Assembly: GCF_937988725.1 (NCBI RefSeq)
Contig: NZ_CALKHS010000010.1
Span: 682,001 to 746,000 of the forward strand
DNA from: an uncultured Castellaniella sp.
GTDB taxonomy: Bacteria; Pseudomonadota; Gammaproteobacteria; Burkholderiales; Burkholderiaceae_B
Direction of reading: 5' to 3'
DNA: 64,000 nt
Positions 18,431 through 27,688 of the stretch are shown here, one piece after another. The notes beneath the pieces were generated by a model. That model searched no databases. It was given only the letters and a program-made list of their open reading frames with translations, and was not told the DNA's origin. Made by a program: the position numbers and the translations under genes. Positions within the stretch are counted from its first letter, which is position 1. Each line of letters begins with the position of its first letter.

Positions 18431-19502
18431 ACTCACTGTCCAGGACCTGTACCTGAATTACGGAACCAATCCGGTGCTCAAGGGCGTCTCGCTGGAACTG
18501 CAGCGCGGCGAAGTCGTGGCCCTGCTGGGATCGTCGGGCAGCGGCAAGACCACGCTGCTGCGCGCCATCGCCGGGCTGGAGCAGGCCACCAAAGGCCGCA
18601 TCACCATGAACGATCGCGTGCTGTTCGACGGCGACGCCCGCACGGACATGCCGGCCGAGCACCGCGACCTGGGCATCGTCTTCCAGTCCTACGCGCTCTG
18701 GCCGCACAAGACCGTGGAAGAGAACATCGCCTATCCCTTGAAACTGCGCAAGGTCAAAACCGCCGAACAGCACACCCGTGTCCAGGAGATCCTGGACCAG
18801 CTGGGCATGGGCAAGCTGGGCAAGCGCTATCCCAACGAGCTGTCCGGCGGGCAGCAGCAGCGCGTGGCCATCGGCCGGGCGCTGGTCTACAACCCGCCCG
18901 TGCTGCTGCTGGACGAACCGCTGTCCAACCTGGACGCCAAGCTGAGGGAAGAAGCCCGCGCCTTCCTGCGCGAGCTGATCCTGCGCCTGGGCCTGTCGGC
19001 CATCATGGTGACGCACGACCAGTCCGAAGCCATGGCCATCGCCGACCGCATCCTGCTGCTGCACGAAGGCAGGATCGAGCAGCAGGGCACGCCGCAGGAA
19101 ATGTACGCCTCTCCCAGGACCCGCTTCTGCGCGGAATTCATGGGCAGCAACAACAGCCTGCAAGGCAAGGTCACGCAGGCGGACGGCCAGCGGGCGACGC
19201 TGCAGGGCGCGGGCTGGTCGCTGTCGGGCACGGCGATGGCGCCGCTGTCCAGCGGCCAGGAAGCCGTGGCCATCGTTCGCCTGGAACAGGTGGCGCTCAG
19301 CCAGGACGCCGCGCCCAACAGCATTCGCATGCCAGTGTCGGCCAGCATGTACCTGGGCGACAAGTGGGAATACCTGTTCCGCCAGGCGGGCGCCCACGAC
19401 CCGGAAAGCCTGACCCTGCGGGCCTACGGACGCCAGGAAAGAACCCCCGACCCCTGCTATCTGAGCATGCCGCCGGAAGCGGTCTGGATCTTCCCGGCCT
19501 GA
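18423..19502 (+). CDS. ABC importer ATPase, FbpC/PotA-like
   Basis: ATPase of 359 residues. Walker A GSSGSGKTT near residue 37, Q-loop FQSYALWPH, signature LSGGQQQRVAIGRAL, Walker B VLLLDEPLSNLD and H-loop VTHDQ are intact. A C-terminal TOBE-like regulatory region occupies roughly residues 240-359. The ATG at 18423 (MIELTVQDLYLNYG) fits the family; a start ten codons earlier is open but lies deeper in the permease gene. Completes the importer begun at 15479. Confidence 0.92.
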   Translation: MIELTVQDLYLNYGTNPVLKGVSLELQRGEVVALLGSSGSGKTTLLRAIAGLEQATKGRITMNDRVLFDGDARTDMPAEHRDLGIVFQSYALWPHKTVEENIAYPLKLRKVKTAEQHTRVQEILDQLGMGKLGKRYPNELSGGQQQRVAIGRALVYNPPVLLLDEPLSNLDAKLREEARAFLRELILRLGLSAIMVTHDQSEAMAIADRILLLHEGRIEQQGTPQEMYASPRTRFCAEFMGSNNSLQGKVTQADGQRATLQGAGWSLSGTAMAPLSSGQEAVAIVRLEQVALSQDAAPNSIRMPVSASMYLGDKWEYLFRQAGAHDPESLTLRAYGRQERTPDPCYLSMPPEAVWIFPA

Positions 19503-19620
19503 AGCGGCGGCGGCCGCCATGCCGCCCGGGGGCTGTCCGTTCAGGACCGCCCCGCCGCCCGCCCAGGCGGTATCATGGACACAAGGTCTGAACACGAAAA
19601 CCCGAATCTGGAGTCGCGTC

Positions 19621-21951
19621 ATGACGATTGTGCTCATCCTGATCGTGCTCGTCCTGGCGGTGTCGGCCATCGTGCTGACGCAGCGGGACTGGCGCCTGAA
19701 ATACCTGAGCCACCCCCTGTACAAGCAGTTCCGGCGCATCCTGCCCCGTATGTCGGACACCGAACGCGAGGCCCTGGAAGCGGGCACGGTCTGGTGGGAC
19801 GGCGCCTTGTTTTCGGGACAGCCCAGCGCCCGCGCCCTGCACGCCATCCCCGCGCCGCGCCTGTCGGACGAAGAGCAATCCTTCCTGGACCGGGAAGTCG
19901 AGACCCTGTGCGCCATGGTCCACGACTGGCAGGTGACGCGCCAGGACCTGGACCTGCCCCCGCAGGCCTGGGACTACATCAAGACGCACCGCTTCTTCGG
20001 CATGATCATTCCGAAGGAGTACGGCGGGCTGGGGTTTTCCGCCAGCGCCCATTCGGCCGTCGTGACCCGGCTGGCATCACGCAATTCCGCGCTATCAGCC
20101 ACCGTCATGGTCCCGAACTCGCTGGGCCCCGCGGAACTGCTGCTGCGCTACGGCACGCAGGCCCAGAAGGACCACTACCTGCCCCGGCTGGCGCGCGGCG
20201 AGGACATCCCCGCCTTCGGCCTGACCAGCCCCTGGGCGGGCTCGGACGCCGCCGCCATCCCGGACCACGGCATCGTGTGCCGGGGCCAATGGCAGGGCGA
20301 GGAAACCCTGGGCATGCGGGTCAGCTGGGACAAGCGCTACATCACGCTGGGGCCGGTCTGCACGGTGCTGGGCCTGGCGTTCCGGCTCTACGATCCGGAC
20401 GGCCTGCTGGGCGACGAACCCGACATCGGCATCACCTGCGCCCTGGTGCCGCGCGATCATCCGGGGGTCGAGATCGGCCGGCGCCATTTCCCGCTGGACG
20501 CCATGTTCATGAACGGCCCCACGCGGGGACGCGAGGTGTTCATGCCGCTGGACTTCATCATCGGCGGCCCGGAACGCGCGGGCCAGGGCTGGCGCATGCT
20601 GATGGAATGCCTGGCGGCCGGGCGCTCCATCTCGCTGCCTTCGTCCTATGCCGGCATGGCGCAGCTGACCGCCCGCGCGGTCGGCGCCTACAGCGTGGTC
20701 CGCGATCAGTTCCACACCCGCATCCACCGCTTCGAGGGCGTCATCGAACCATTGGCCCGCATCGGCGCGAACACCTACCTGATGGACGCGGCGCGATCCA
20801 TGACGGCCGGGGCGGTCGACCTGGGCGAAAAGCCCGCCGTCATTTCCGCCATCGCCAAATACCACGTCACCGAACGTGGCCGCGACGTGGTCAACGACGG
20901 CATGGACATCATCGGCGGCAAGGGCATCATCCTGGGACCGCAGAATTTCCTGGGACGCGCCTACCAGCAGATTCCCGTGGGCATCACCGTCGAAGGCGCC
21001 AACATCCTGACGCGCAGCCTGATGATCTTCGGCCAGGGCGCCATCCGCAGCCATCCCTTCGTGCTGGCGGAAATGCGCGCCGCGCAGGCCGACGACCCGG
21101 AACAGGGGCTGGCGGATTTCGACACGGCGTTCTGGGGCCACATGCGCCATGCGGCGTGCAACAAGATGCGCGCGATCTGGCATGGCTGGACGGGCGCCGT
21201 GCTGGCCCGCCCCGACACCGACGTCGCCCCCGGCATGGCGCGCTACTACCGGCAGCTGACGCGGTTTTCCGCCGCGTTCGCCACCCTGGCGGATGCCTCC
21301 ATGCTGGTGCTGGGCGGTTCGCTGAAGCGCCGTGAGTCGATTTCCGCGCGGCTGGGCGACGTGCTGTCGCAGCTCTACCTGATTTCGGCCACGCTCAAGC
21401 GCTTCGAGGACGAAGGCCGCCAGGCCGCCGACGCGCCGCTGGCGCACTGGGCCATCCAGGATGCGTTCTGCCGCGCCCAGGACGCCATCGCCGGCGTGCT
21501 GGACAATTTCCCCAACCGTTTCCTGGCCTGCGCCCTGCGGGTGCTGCTGTTTCCCTGGGGCCGCAGTTTCTCGGCGCCTTCGGACAAGCTGTCCGCCGCC
21601 GTGGCGGAGGCGCTCTGCACCCCGGGCGCGGCCCGGGACCGCCTGACCCGGCTGGCCCACGTGCCCGTCGGGCTGGAAGAACCCGTGGGCGCCCTGGAAG
21701 CGGCGCTGCAGGCCGTGCTGGCCACGCAGTCGCTCGACGCCCGCGTACGGGAATTCGAAAAATCAGGGAAGATACCCGCCGGCGATCCGCGCGCCAACGT
21801 GCGCGACATCGCCGACGCCGTCCACGCGGCGGGGGGCCTGACGGACGAAGAATACGAGCGCCTGCTGGCCCGCAACGCCCTGCGCGACCGGGTGATCGCC
21901 GTGGACGACTTCGCCCCCGATTTCCAGGGGCCGTCGGGGGCTGCAGCCTGA
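19621..21951 (+). CDS. fadE: Acyl-CoA dehydrogenase, FadE type
   Basis: First enzyme of fatty acid beta-oxidation, introducing the trans-2 double bond into acyl-CoA with FAD. Length 776 is close to the large FadE class. A single N-terminal hydrophobic segment (TIVLILIVLVLAVSAIVL) suggests membrane attachment. The dehydrogenase core (IIPKEYGGLGFS, FGLTSPWAGSDAA, then EGANILTRSLMIFGQGA) is followed by the FadE-specific C-terminal DUF1974-like region. The ATG at 19621 has a GGAG site; an upstream start at 19519 adds unrelated sequence. Monocistronic, with a hairpin downstream. Confidence 0.92.
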   Translation: MTIVLILIVLVLAVSAIVLTQRDWRLKYLSHPLYKQFRRILPRMSDTEREALEAGTVWWDGALFSGQPSARALHAIPAPRLSDEEQSFLDREVETLCAMVHDWQVTRQDLDLPPQAWDYIKTHRFFGMIIPKEYGGLGFSASAHSAVVTRLASRNSALSATVMVPNSLGPAELLLRYGTQAQKDHYLPRLARGEDIPAFGLTSPWAGSDAAAIPDHGIVCRGQWQGEETLGMRVSWDKRYITLGPVCTVLGLAFRLYDPDGLLGDEPDIGITCALVPRDHPGVEIGRRHFPLDAMFMNGPTRGREVFMPLDFIIGGPERAGQGWRMLMECLAAGRSISLPSSYAGMAQLTARAVGAYSVVRDQFHTRIHRFEGVIEPLARIGANTYLMDAARSMTAGAVDLGEKPAVISAIAKYHVTERGRDVVNDGMDIIGGKGIILGPQNFLGRAYQQIPVGITVEGANILTRSLMIFGQGAIRSHPFVLAEMRAAQADDPEQGLADFDTAFWGHMRHAACNKMRAIWHGWTGAVLARPDTDVAPGMARYYRQLTRFSAAFATLADASMLVLGGSLKRRESISARLGDVLSQLYLISATLKRFEDEGRQAADAPLAHWAIQDAFCRAQDAIAGVLDNFPNRFLACALRVLLFPWGRSFSAPSDKLSAAVAEALCTPGAARDRLTRLAHVPVGLEEPVGALEAALQAVLATQSLDARVREFEKSGKIPAGDPRANVRDIADAVHAAGGLTDEEYERLLARNALRDRVIAVDDFAPDFQGPSGAAA

Positions 21952-22002
21952 TTGCGCCGGAATCGCCGGGGCGCGGCGCGCAGGCCGGGCGGATCCGATA
22001 GG

Positions 22003-22037
22003 CACAGGACGCCCATGGGGGCTGTCCTGTGTTCTAT
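22003..22037 (+). terminator. Predicted terminator of fadE
   Basis: Arms CACAGGAC (22003-22010) and GTCCTGTG (22024-22031) pair, extended inward by GCCC/GGGC with a one-base bulge, followed by TTCTATTT. It lies between the convergent fadE and purL stops, so it may serve both. Confidence 0.6.
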
Positions 22038-25000
22038 TTCATCCAGGCCCTCGCGTTGCGGAACATCCGCATCCAGGGGGTGTAGCCGCCGTGGGCCGTG
22101 TCGTCTCCGCCCCGGTCCGCCGCCCCCCAGCGCGTCGGCCGCCAGGACATGGCGACGTTGCGCGTGACCCGTTCCGGGTGCGGCATCATGGCGGTGAAGC
22201 GGCCGTCGGCCGTGGTGACGGCGGTCAGGCCGTCCGGGCTGCCGTTGGGATTGGCCGGATAGACCTGTGTGCGCGTCCCGCGGTTGTCCACGAAGGCGGC
22301 CGCCGCCAGCACCTGCCGGGCATCGCCCTGCCGGCTGAAGTTGGCGTAGCCTTCGCCGTGCGCCACCGCGATGGGCGCCCTCGCCCCGGCCATGCCGGCG
22401 AAAAACAGAGAGGGGGAATCCAGGATTTCCACCAGGGACAGCCGGGCCTCGTATTTTTCCGAGACGTTGCGGGTGAAGCGAGGCCAGTGCTGCGCCCCCG
22501 GGATCATGTCGGCCAGCGCGGCCAGCATCTGGCAGCCGTTGCACACCCCCAGGGCGAAGACGTCCGGCCGGGCGAAGAAGCCGCCGAACTGATCGGCCAG
22601 CGCCGCGTTGAAGCGGATCGTGCGGGCCCAGCCTTCGCCGGCGCCCAGCACGTCGCCATAGCTGAAGCCGCCCACGGCGACCAGCCCCCGCATGTCGTCC
22701 AGGCGGATGCGCCCGGCCAGCAGATCGGTCATGTGCACGTCCACGGCCTGGAAACCCGCCACGTCGAAGGCCCAGGCCATTTCCACCTGGCTGTTGCAGC
22801 CCTGCTCGCGCAGGATGGCGACCCGGGGACGGGCGCCGGTGGCGATGAAGGGCGCCGCCACGTCTTCCTGCGGATCAAAATCCACACGCGGCGCCAGCCC
22901 CGGATTGTCCGTGTCCAGCCAGGTGTCGTATTCGGCCTGGGCGCAATCGGGGTGATCGCGCCGCACCATGATGCGGCGAGTGGTTTCGCTCCAGATCCGT
23001 CCCAGTTCGGCCAGGGGCCGGTGATACAGGATGGCGCCGTCGCGGAACACCTGCAGTTCCTGCTTGGCGTTCAGCATGCCGATCACCTGGGTGACGGCGG
23101 ACAGACCCGCCTGGCGCAGGAACTGCAGGGCCTCGTCGCGGCGGGCGCGGGGCACCTGCAGCAGCCAGCCGGCTTCTTCGTTGAAGAGCGCCGTCAGGTT
23201 GTGCTCGTGGTGCAGGACCGCCACCTGATCGTTGCGGATCTTGTAGTCGCCCGCATCGGCCGTGTGCGGATCGATGGTCAGCATGTCCAGGTTCAGGGAC
23301 ACGCCCACATGGCCGGCGAAGGCCATTTCGGCCGCCGCGGCCAGCAGGCCGCCGTCGGAGCGGTCATGGCAGGCCAGTACCCAGCCGCGCGCCACCAGTT
23401 CGCGCAGGGTCAGGAAGGCGGTGCGCAGCAGGCTGCCGTCCTGCATGTCGGGGGTCTCGGCGCCCAAGCCGCCGTAGACCTGGCCCAGGACCGAGCCGCC
23501 CATGCGCTGGCGCCCTTCCCCCAGGTCGATCAGCAGCAGCACAGAATCGCCGGCGTCAGTGCGCAATTGCGGGGTGACGGTGGCGCGCGCGTCGGCCACC
23601 GGCGCGAAGGCCGTGACCACCAGCGACACCGGAGAGACCACCTGGTGGTCGCCCTCGTCGTCCTGCCAGGCGGTGCGCATGGACAGGGAATCCTTGCCCA
23701 CCGGAATCGACAGGCCCAGCGTCTGGCACCAGTCGCTGACGGCCGCCACGGTATCGAACAGGGCGGCGTCCTGGCCGGGCGCGCCGCAGGCCGCCATCCA
23801 GTTGGCAGACAGCTTGACGTCTTCCAGGCGGGCCACGCCGGCGGCGGCCAGATTGGTCAGGGCTTCCGTCACGGCCATGCGGCCGGAGGCCGGCGGATTC
23901 AGCACGGCGATCGGGCTGCGCTCGCCCAGCGCCATGGCCTCGCCGGCCACGCCTTCGTAGTCGCGCAGGGTGACGGCGCAGTCGGCGACGGGGATCTGCC
24001 ACGGCCCCACCATCTGGTCGCGGGCCGTCAGGCCGCCCACCGTGCGGTCGCCGATGGTGATCAGGAAGGATTTATTGGCCACCGTCGGATGGCGCAGCAC
24101 CCGTTCCACCGCGTCCGGCAGTTCGATGTCGGCCAGGTCCAGCGGGACGCCGTCCACGGCGACCCGGCCGGCGTCACGCTGCATGCGTGGCGGCTTGCCC
24201 AGGATCACGTCCACCGGCACGTCCACCGGCCGCAGGGCCGTGGCGGGGATTTCGCCCTCCGGGCGGTCCAGGCCGGGCAGGCCCTCGCCCTGGGTGACGC
24301 GCAAGCGGCGTTCCTCGGTCGCCACGCCGACGACGGCGTAGGGGCAGCGCTCGCGATCGGCGATCCGGGCGAAACGATCCAGATCCGTCGGCAGGATGGC
24401 CAGGACATAGCGTTCCTGGGATTCGTTGCTCCAGATCTCGGCGGGAGAAAGGCCGGATTCTTCCAGGGGCACGCGCTGCAATTCGAATTCCGCGCCGCGC
24501 CCGGCGTCGTTGACCAGTTCGGGGAAGGCGTTGGACAGGCCGCCCGCGCCCACGTCGTGGATGGCCAGGACCGGATTGCCATCCCCCTGCTGCCAGCAGC
24601 GGTCGATGACTTCCTGGGCGCGGCGCTGCATTTCCGGATTGCCGCGCTGCACGGAATCGAAATCCAGATCCGCCTGGTTGGTGCCGGCGCCCATGCTGGA
24701 CGCCGCGCCGCCGCCCATGCCGATGCGCATGCCCGGCCCGCCCAGCTGCACCAGCAGCGCCCCGGGGGGCAGAGGGTCTTTGTGGGTCAGGCGGGCATCG
24801 ATCTGGCCCAGGCCGCCGGCCAGCATGATGGGCTTGTGATAGCCCCAGCGCACGCCGCCCGCGGTCTGTTCGAAGCTGCGGAAGTAGCCCAGCAGATTGG
24901 GCCGTCCGAATTCATTGTTGAACGCCGCCCCGCCGATGGGGCCCTCGATCATGATGTCCAGCGGCGTGGCGATGCGCCCCGGCGCGCCGGCCGGCCCTTC

Positions 25001-26080
25001 CCAGGGTTCGACGGCATCGTCCACCCGCAGGTTGGACACCGTGAAGCCCGTGAGCCCCGCCTTGGGCTTGGAACCGCGCCCCGTGGCGCCCTCGTCGCGG
25101 ATCTCGCCGCCGGCCCCCGTGGCCGCCCCGGGAAACGGCGCGATCGCCGTGGGGTGGTTGTGGGTTTCGACCTTCATCAGGATGTGCGACGTGATGTCGT
25201 GGCGGCGGTAGACGGTATCGGCCGCATCCGCCGCGTGGAAGGCCGACGCCGGGCCGCCCGCCATGACGGCGGCGTTGTCGGCATAGGCCACGATGGTGCC
25301 TTCGGGCTGGGCCGCATGGGTGGCGCGGATCATGTCGAACAGCGTCTGCGGCTGCGCCTGGCCGTCCAGCGTCCAATGGGCGTTGAAGATCTTGTGGCGG
25401 CAGTGTTCGCTGTTGGCCTGGGCGAACATCATCAGTTCGACGTCGGTGGGATCGCGTCCCAGATCGCGGTAGGCGCGCAGCAGATAATCGATTTCGTCAG
25501 CCGACAGCGCCAGGCCCAGGCTGGCGTTGCAGTCGTCCAGGGCCGCGCGGCCCTGCGCCATGACCGGCACCGCCCGGACCGGTTGGCCGGACACCGGAGC
25601 GAACAGGGCCTGGCCGTCGAAATCAGCCGGCATCACGGTTTCGGTCATGCGATCGTGCAGGCAGGCGGCGATGTCCCGGATCTGGGATTCGGTGAACTTC
25701 TGCGCGCCCAGCAGGCGGCGTTCGGGCGTGATGGCGTAGCGCACCCCGCGCTCGATGCGATGCACCTGCGGCAGGCCGCAATGCCGGGCGATGTCGGTGG
25801 CCTTGCTGGCCCAGGGGGAAATCGTGCCCAGGCGGGGCACCACCAGCAGTTGCGCGGCATGCCGGTCGGTCGATGCGGGCTCGCGCCGGCCGTCGTCCAG
25901 CAGCGCGTCGAGCCGCGCCCGGTCGGCATCGGACAGCGTCCCGTCCACCCCTGCGAAATAGCAGGCATGCGCCGCGACCGACGCCACCGGCAGTCCCCGG
26001 TCCGTCAGGGCGCGCAGCAGGCGCTGGCGGCGGAAATCGGACAAGGCGGCAGAACCAGGAATGATCAATACGGTGGTCAC
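22034..26080 (-). CDS. purL: Phosphoribosylformylglycinamidine synthase
   Basis: Large single-chain FGAM synthase of 1348 residues, the ATP- and glutamine-dependent fourth step of purine synthesis. The N-terminal PurS-like domain is followed by two AIR synthase-like halves (HNHPTAIAPFPGAATGAGGEIRDEG near residue 310; GKDSLSMRT near residue 800) and a C-terminal glutaminase with nucleophile in GVCNGCQML and HxE in PHPERV. The start is GTG at 26080 (MTTVLIIPGSAAL). It shares the purine theme with guaB 10 kb away but is not linked to other pur genes. Confidence 0.97.
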   Translation of the reverse strand: MTTVLIIPGSAALSDFRRQRLLRALTDRGLPVASVAAHACYFAGVDGTLSDADRARLDALLDDGRREPASTDRHAAQLLVVPRLGTISPWASKATDIARHCGLPQVHRIERGVRYAITPERRLLGAQKFTESQIRDIAACLHDRMTETVMPADFDGQALFAPVSGQPVRAVPVMAQGRAALDDCNASLGLALSADEIDYLLRAYRDLGRDPTDVELMMFAQANSEHCRHKIFNAHWTLDGQAQPQTLFDMIRATHAAQPEGTIVAYADNAAVMAGGPASAFHAADAADTVYRRHDITSHILMKVETHNHPTAIAPFPGAATGAGGEIRDEGATGRGSKPKAGLTGFTVSNLRVDDAVEPWEGPAGAPGRIATPLDIMIEGPIGGAAFNNEFGRPNLLGYFRSFEQTAGGVRWGYHKPIMLAGGLGQIDARLTHKDPLPPGALLVQLGGPGMRIGMGGGAASSMGAGTNQADLDFDSVQRGNPEMQRRAQEVIDRCWQQGDGNPVLAIHDVGAGGLSNAFPELVNDAGRGAEFELQRVPLEESGLSPAEIWSNESQERYVLAILPTDLDRFARIADRERCPYAVVGVATEERRLRVTQGEGLPGLDRPEGEIPATALRPVDVPVDVILGKPPRMQRDAGRVAVDGVPLDLADIELPDAVERVLRHPTVANKSFLITIGDRTVGGLTARDQMVGPWQIPVADCAVTLRDYEGVAGEAMALGERSPIAVLNPPASGRMAVTEALTNLAAAGVARLEDVKLSANWMAACGAPGQDAALFDTVAAVSDWCQTLGLSIPVGKDSLSMRTAWQDDEGDHQVVSPVSLVVTAFAPVADARATVTPQLRTDAGDSVLLLIDLGEGRQRMGGSVLGQVYGGLGAETPDMQDGSLLRTAFLTLRELVARGWVLACHDRSDGGLLAAAAEMAFAGHVGVSLNLDMLTIDPHTADAGDYKIRNDQVAVLHHEHNLTALFNEEAGWLLQVPRARRDEALQFLRQAGLSAVTQVIGMLNAKQELQVFRDGAILYHRPLAELGRIWSETTRRIMVRRDHPDCAQAEYDTWLDTDNPGLAPRVDFDPQEDVAAPFIATGARPRVAILREQGCNSQVEMAWAFDVAGFQAVDVHMTDLLAGRIRLDDMRGLVAVGGFSYGDVLGAGEGWARTIRFNAALADQFGGFFARPDVFALGVCNGCQMLAALADMIPGAQHWPRFTRNVSEKYEARLSLVEILDSPSLFFAGMAGARAPIAVAHGEGYANFSRQGDARQVLAAAAFVDNRGTRTQVYPANPNGSPDGLTAVTTADGRFTAMMPHPERVTRNVAMSWRPTRWGAADRGGDDTAHGGYTPWMRMFRNARAWMK

Positions 26081-26236
26081 GGCAGAAGGCCCAAGGCAAA
26101 CGGAAGGAAGAATCCTCCATTTTACCGGGATCGGGCCGACAACAGGTCCATGCCCCTGCCGCCATCCCGATGGATTGCCCGCCCCGGCCCGATAGGGTCG
26201 CCCATCCGGTCCTGACGGAAGGCCGCCCGAACGGCC

Positions 26237-26797
26237 TCAGCCAGCGGCAGGCGGGTAGCTGACGGCCAGGATGTCCAGTTCCTCGATGCCGGCCGGGGTG
26301 CGCAGGGTCACGACATCGCCTTCGCGCGCCTTGATCAGGGCGCGCGCCACCGGCGAGACCCAGCTGATGCGTCCGTTCAGGGGATCGGCTTCGTCCACGC
26401 CGACGATGGTGACGTTGAATTCCCGGCCCTGGCTGTCGCAATACTGCACGGTGGCGCCAAAGAACACCTGGTCGCGATTGGGCTGCTGCGAGGGATCGAC
26501 CACCTCGGCCGATTCCAGGCGCTTTGTCAGGAAGCGGATGCGGCGGTCGATCTCCCGCAGGCGCTTCTTGCCGTAGATGTAGTCGCCGTTCTCGGAGCGG
26601 TCGCCGTTGGACGCCGCCCAGGACACGGTCTGCACCACGTCGGGCCGCTCCACGTTCATCAGATGCATCAGTTCATCGTTCAGGGCGCGATAGCCACCCG
26701 TGGTCATGTAGTTCTTCGTGCCGGCGGGCAATGCCCGCGCCTCGGGCAGGTCATCGTCCTCGTCCGCGTCCGATTCCTTGACGAAGGCCTTGTTCAT
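26237..26797 (-). CDS. greB: Transcription elongation factor GreB
   Basis: Rescues backtracked RNA polymerase by stimulating transcript cleavage. Length 186, longer than the roughly 158 of E. coli because of an acidic N-terminal extension (ESDADEDDDLPEARALPAG) common in relatives. The coiled-coil tip (ASNGDRSENGDYIYGKKRLREIDRR) carries the acidic tip residues and the GreB-type KKRLREIDRR stretch; the C-terminal FKBP-like domain follows. The ATG at 26797 has an AGGAGG site and overlaps the preceding stop by four bases; an ATG eight codons earlier is less likely. Confidence 0.93.
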   Translation of the reverse strand: MNKAFVKESDADEDDDLPEARALPAGTKNYMTTGGYRALNDELMHLMNVERPDVVQTVSWAASNGDRSENGDYIYGKKRLREIDRRIRFLTKRLESAEVVDPSQQPNRDQVFFGATVQYCDSQGREFNVTIVGVDEADPLNGRISWVSPVARALIKAREGDVVTLRTPAGIEELDILAVSYPPAAG

Positions 26798-27648
26798 GGT
26801 CGGTGTTCCTCCTGAATCCAATCCCGCCAGACGGGAACCAGGCTGTCCGGCAGGTCCGGCATGCGTCCCAGGTCGACGCGACCCACGCCCGGGGCGTGGA
26901 AATCCGAACCGCGGGATGCCTGGAACCCGTACGTCAGCGCCAGGCGGGCATACTGTTCATACTGCGCCGGGGTATGGCTGCCGGTGACGACCTCGACCCC
27001 CTGCCCGCCCAGGTCCTTGAAGGCCTGGAACAGGGCGTCGCGCTGCTGGGGCGTGTATTTGTAGCGCCCCGGATGGGCGATGACGGCCTTGCCGCCCGCC
27101 CCGCGTATCCAGCCCACGGCCTGTTCCAGACTGGCCCATTGAGTCGGCACGAACGCCCGCTTGTTCTCGCCCAGATAGCGGTCGAAAGCCTGCTGCAGGG
27201 ATTTGACATGCCCCTGCTCCAGCAGGTGGCGGGCGAAATGCACGCGGCTGATCAGGTCGGGATTGTCCACGTGGCGCAAGGCGCCCTCGAAGGCGTCCGC
27301 GACGCCGCATTCGGCCAGGCGTTCGGCCACGAGCTTCGCCCGATCGAAGCGGCCCAGGCGGATTTCCGCCAGGCCGGCCGCCAGGTCGGCGTTGTCCGGG
27401 TCGATGTTCAGGCCCACGATGTGGACGGTCTTGCCGCAGAAGGTGACGGAGATCTCCACCCCCGGGATGAAGCCCATGCCCAGATCGCGGGCGGCCTGCG
27501 CGGCCTCGCTCAGGCCGCTGGTTTCATCGTGGTCCGACAGCGCCCACCAGTCCACGCCGTTGGCCTGCGCCCGCGCCGCGACTTCCGCCGGCGACAGGAC
27601 GCCGTCCGACTGCCGGGAATGGCTGTGCAAATCAATGTTCAAGCTCAT
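26794..27648 (-). CDS. PHP-domain phosphoesterase, RNase AM/YciV-like
   Basis: Metal-dependent phosphoesterase of 284 residues. The PHP signature is DLHSHSRQSDGVLSPAEV at the start, with DHDETSG near residue 40, PGVEIS near 64, AHPGRY near 195 and the closing GSDFHAPG near 250; these supply the trinuclear metal site. Relatives such as E. coli YciV (RNase AM) trim 5' ends of small RNAs and hydrolyse 3',5'-nucleoside bisphosphates. It overlaps greB by four bases, so the two are coupled. Confidence 0.88.
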   Translation of the reverse strand: MSLNIDLHSHSRQSDGVLSPAEVAARAQANGVDWWALSDHDETSGLSEAAQAARDLGMGFIPGVEISVTFCGKTVHIVGLNIDPDNADLAAGLAEIRLGRFDRAKLVAERLAECGVADAFEGALRHVDNPDLISRVHFARHLLEQGHVKSLQQAFDRYLGENKRAFVPTQWASLEQAVGWIRGAGGKAVIAHPGRYKYTPQQRDALFQAFKDLGGQGVEVVTGSHTPAQYEQYARLALTYGFQASRGSDFHAPGVGRVDLGRMPDLPDSLVPVWRDWIQEEHRP

Positions 27649-27688
27649 TCATCAGACTGTACACGACCGTGCGGCATCGTGCCGCGCC

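Noticed and set aside
22091..26215. Open frame of 1374 codons on the plus strand opposite purL
   Set aside because: It is antisense to an unmistakable purL and has His/Gly/Gln/Arg-rich composition typical of shadow frames in GC-rich DNA.
26220..26237. Six-base hairpin at the greB stop as a terminator
   Set aside because: Stem is short and no T-tract follows on the minus strand.
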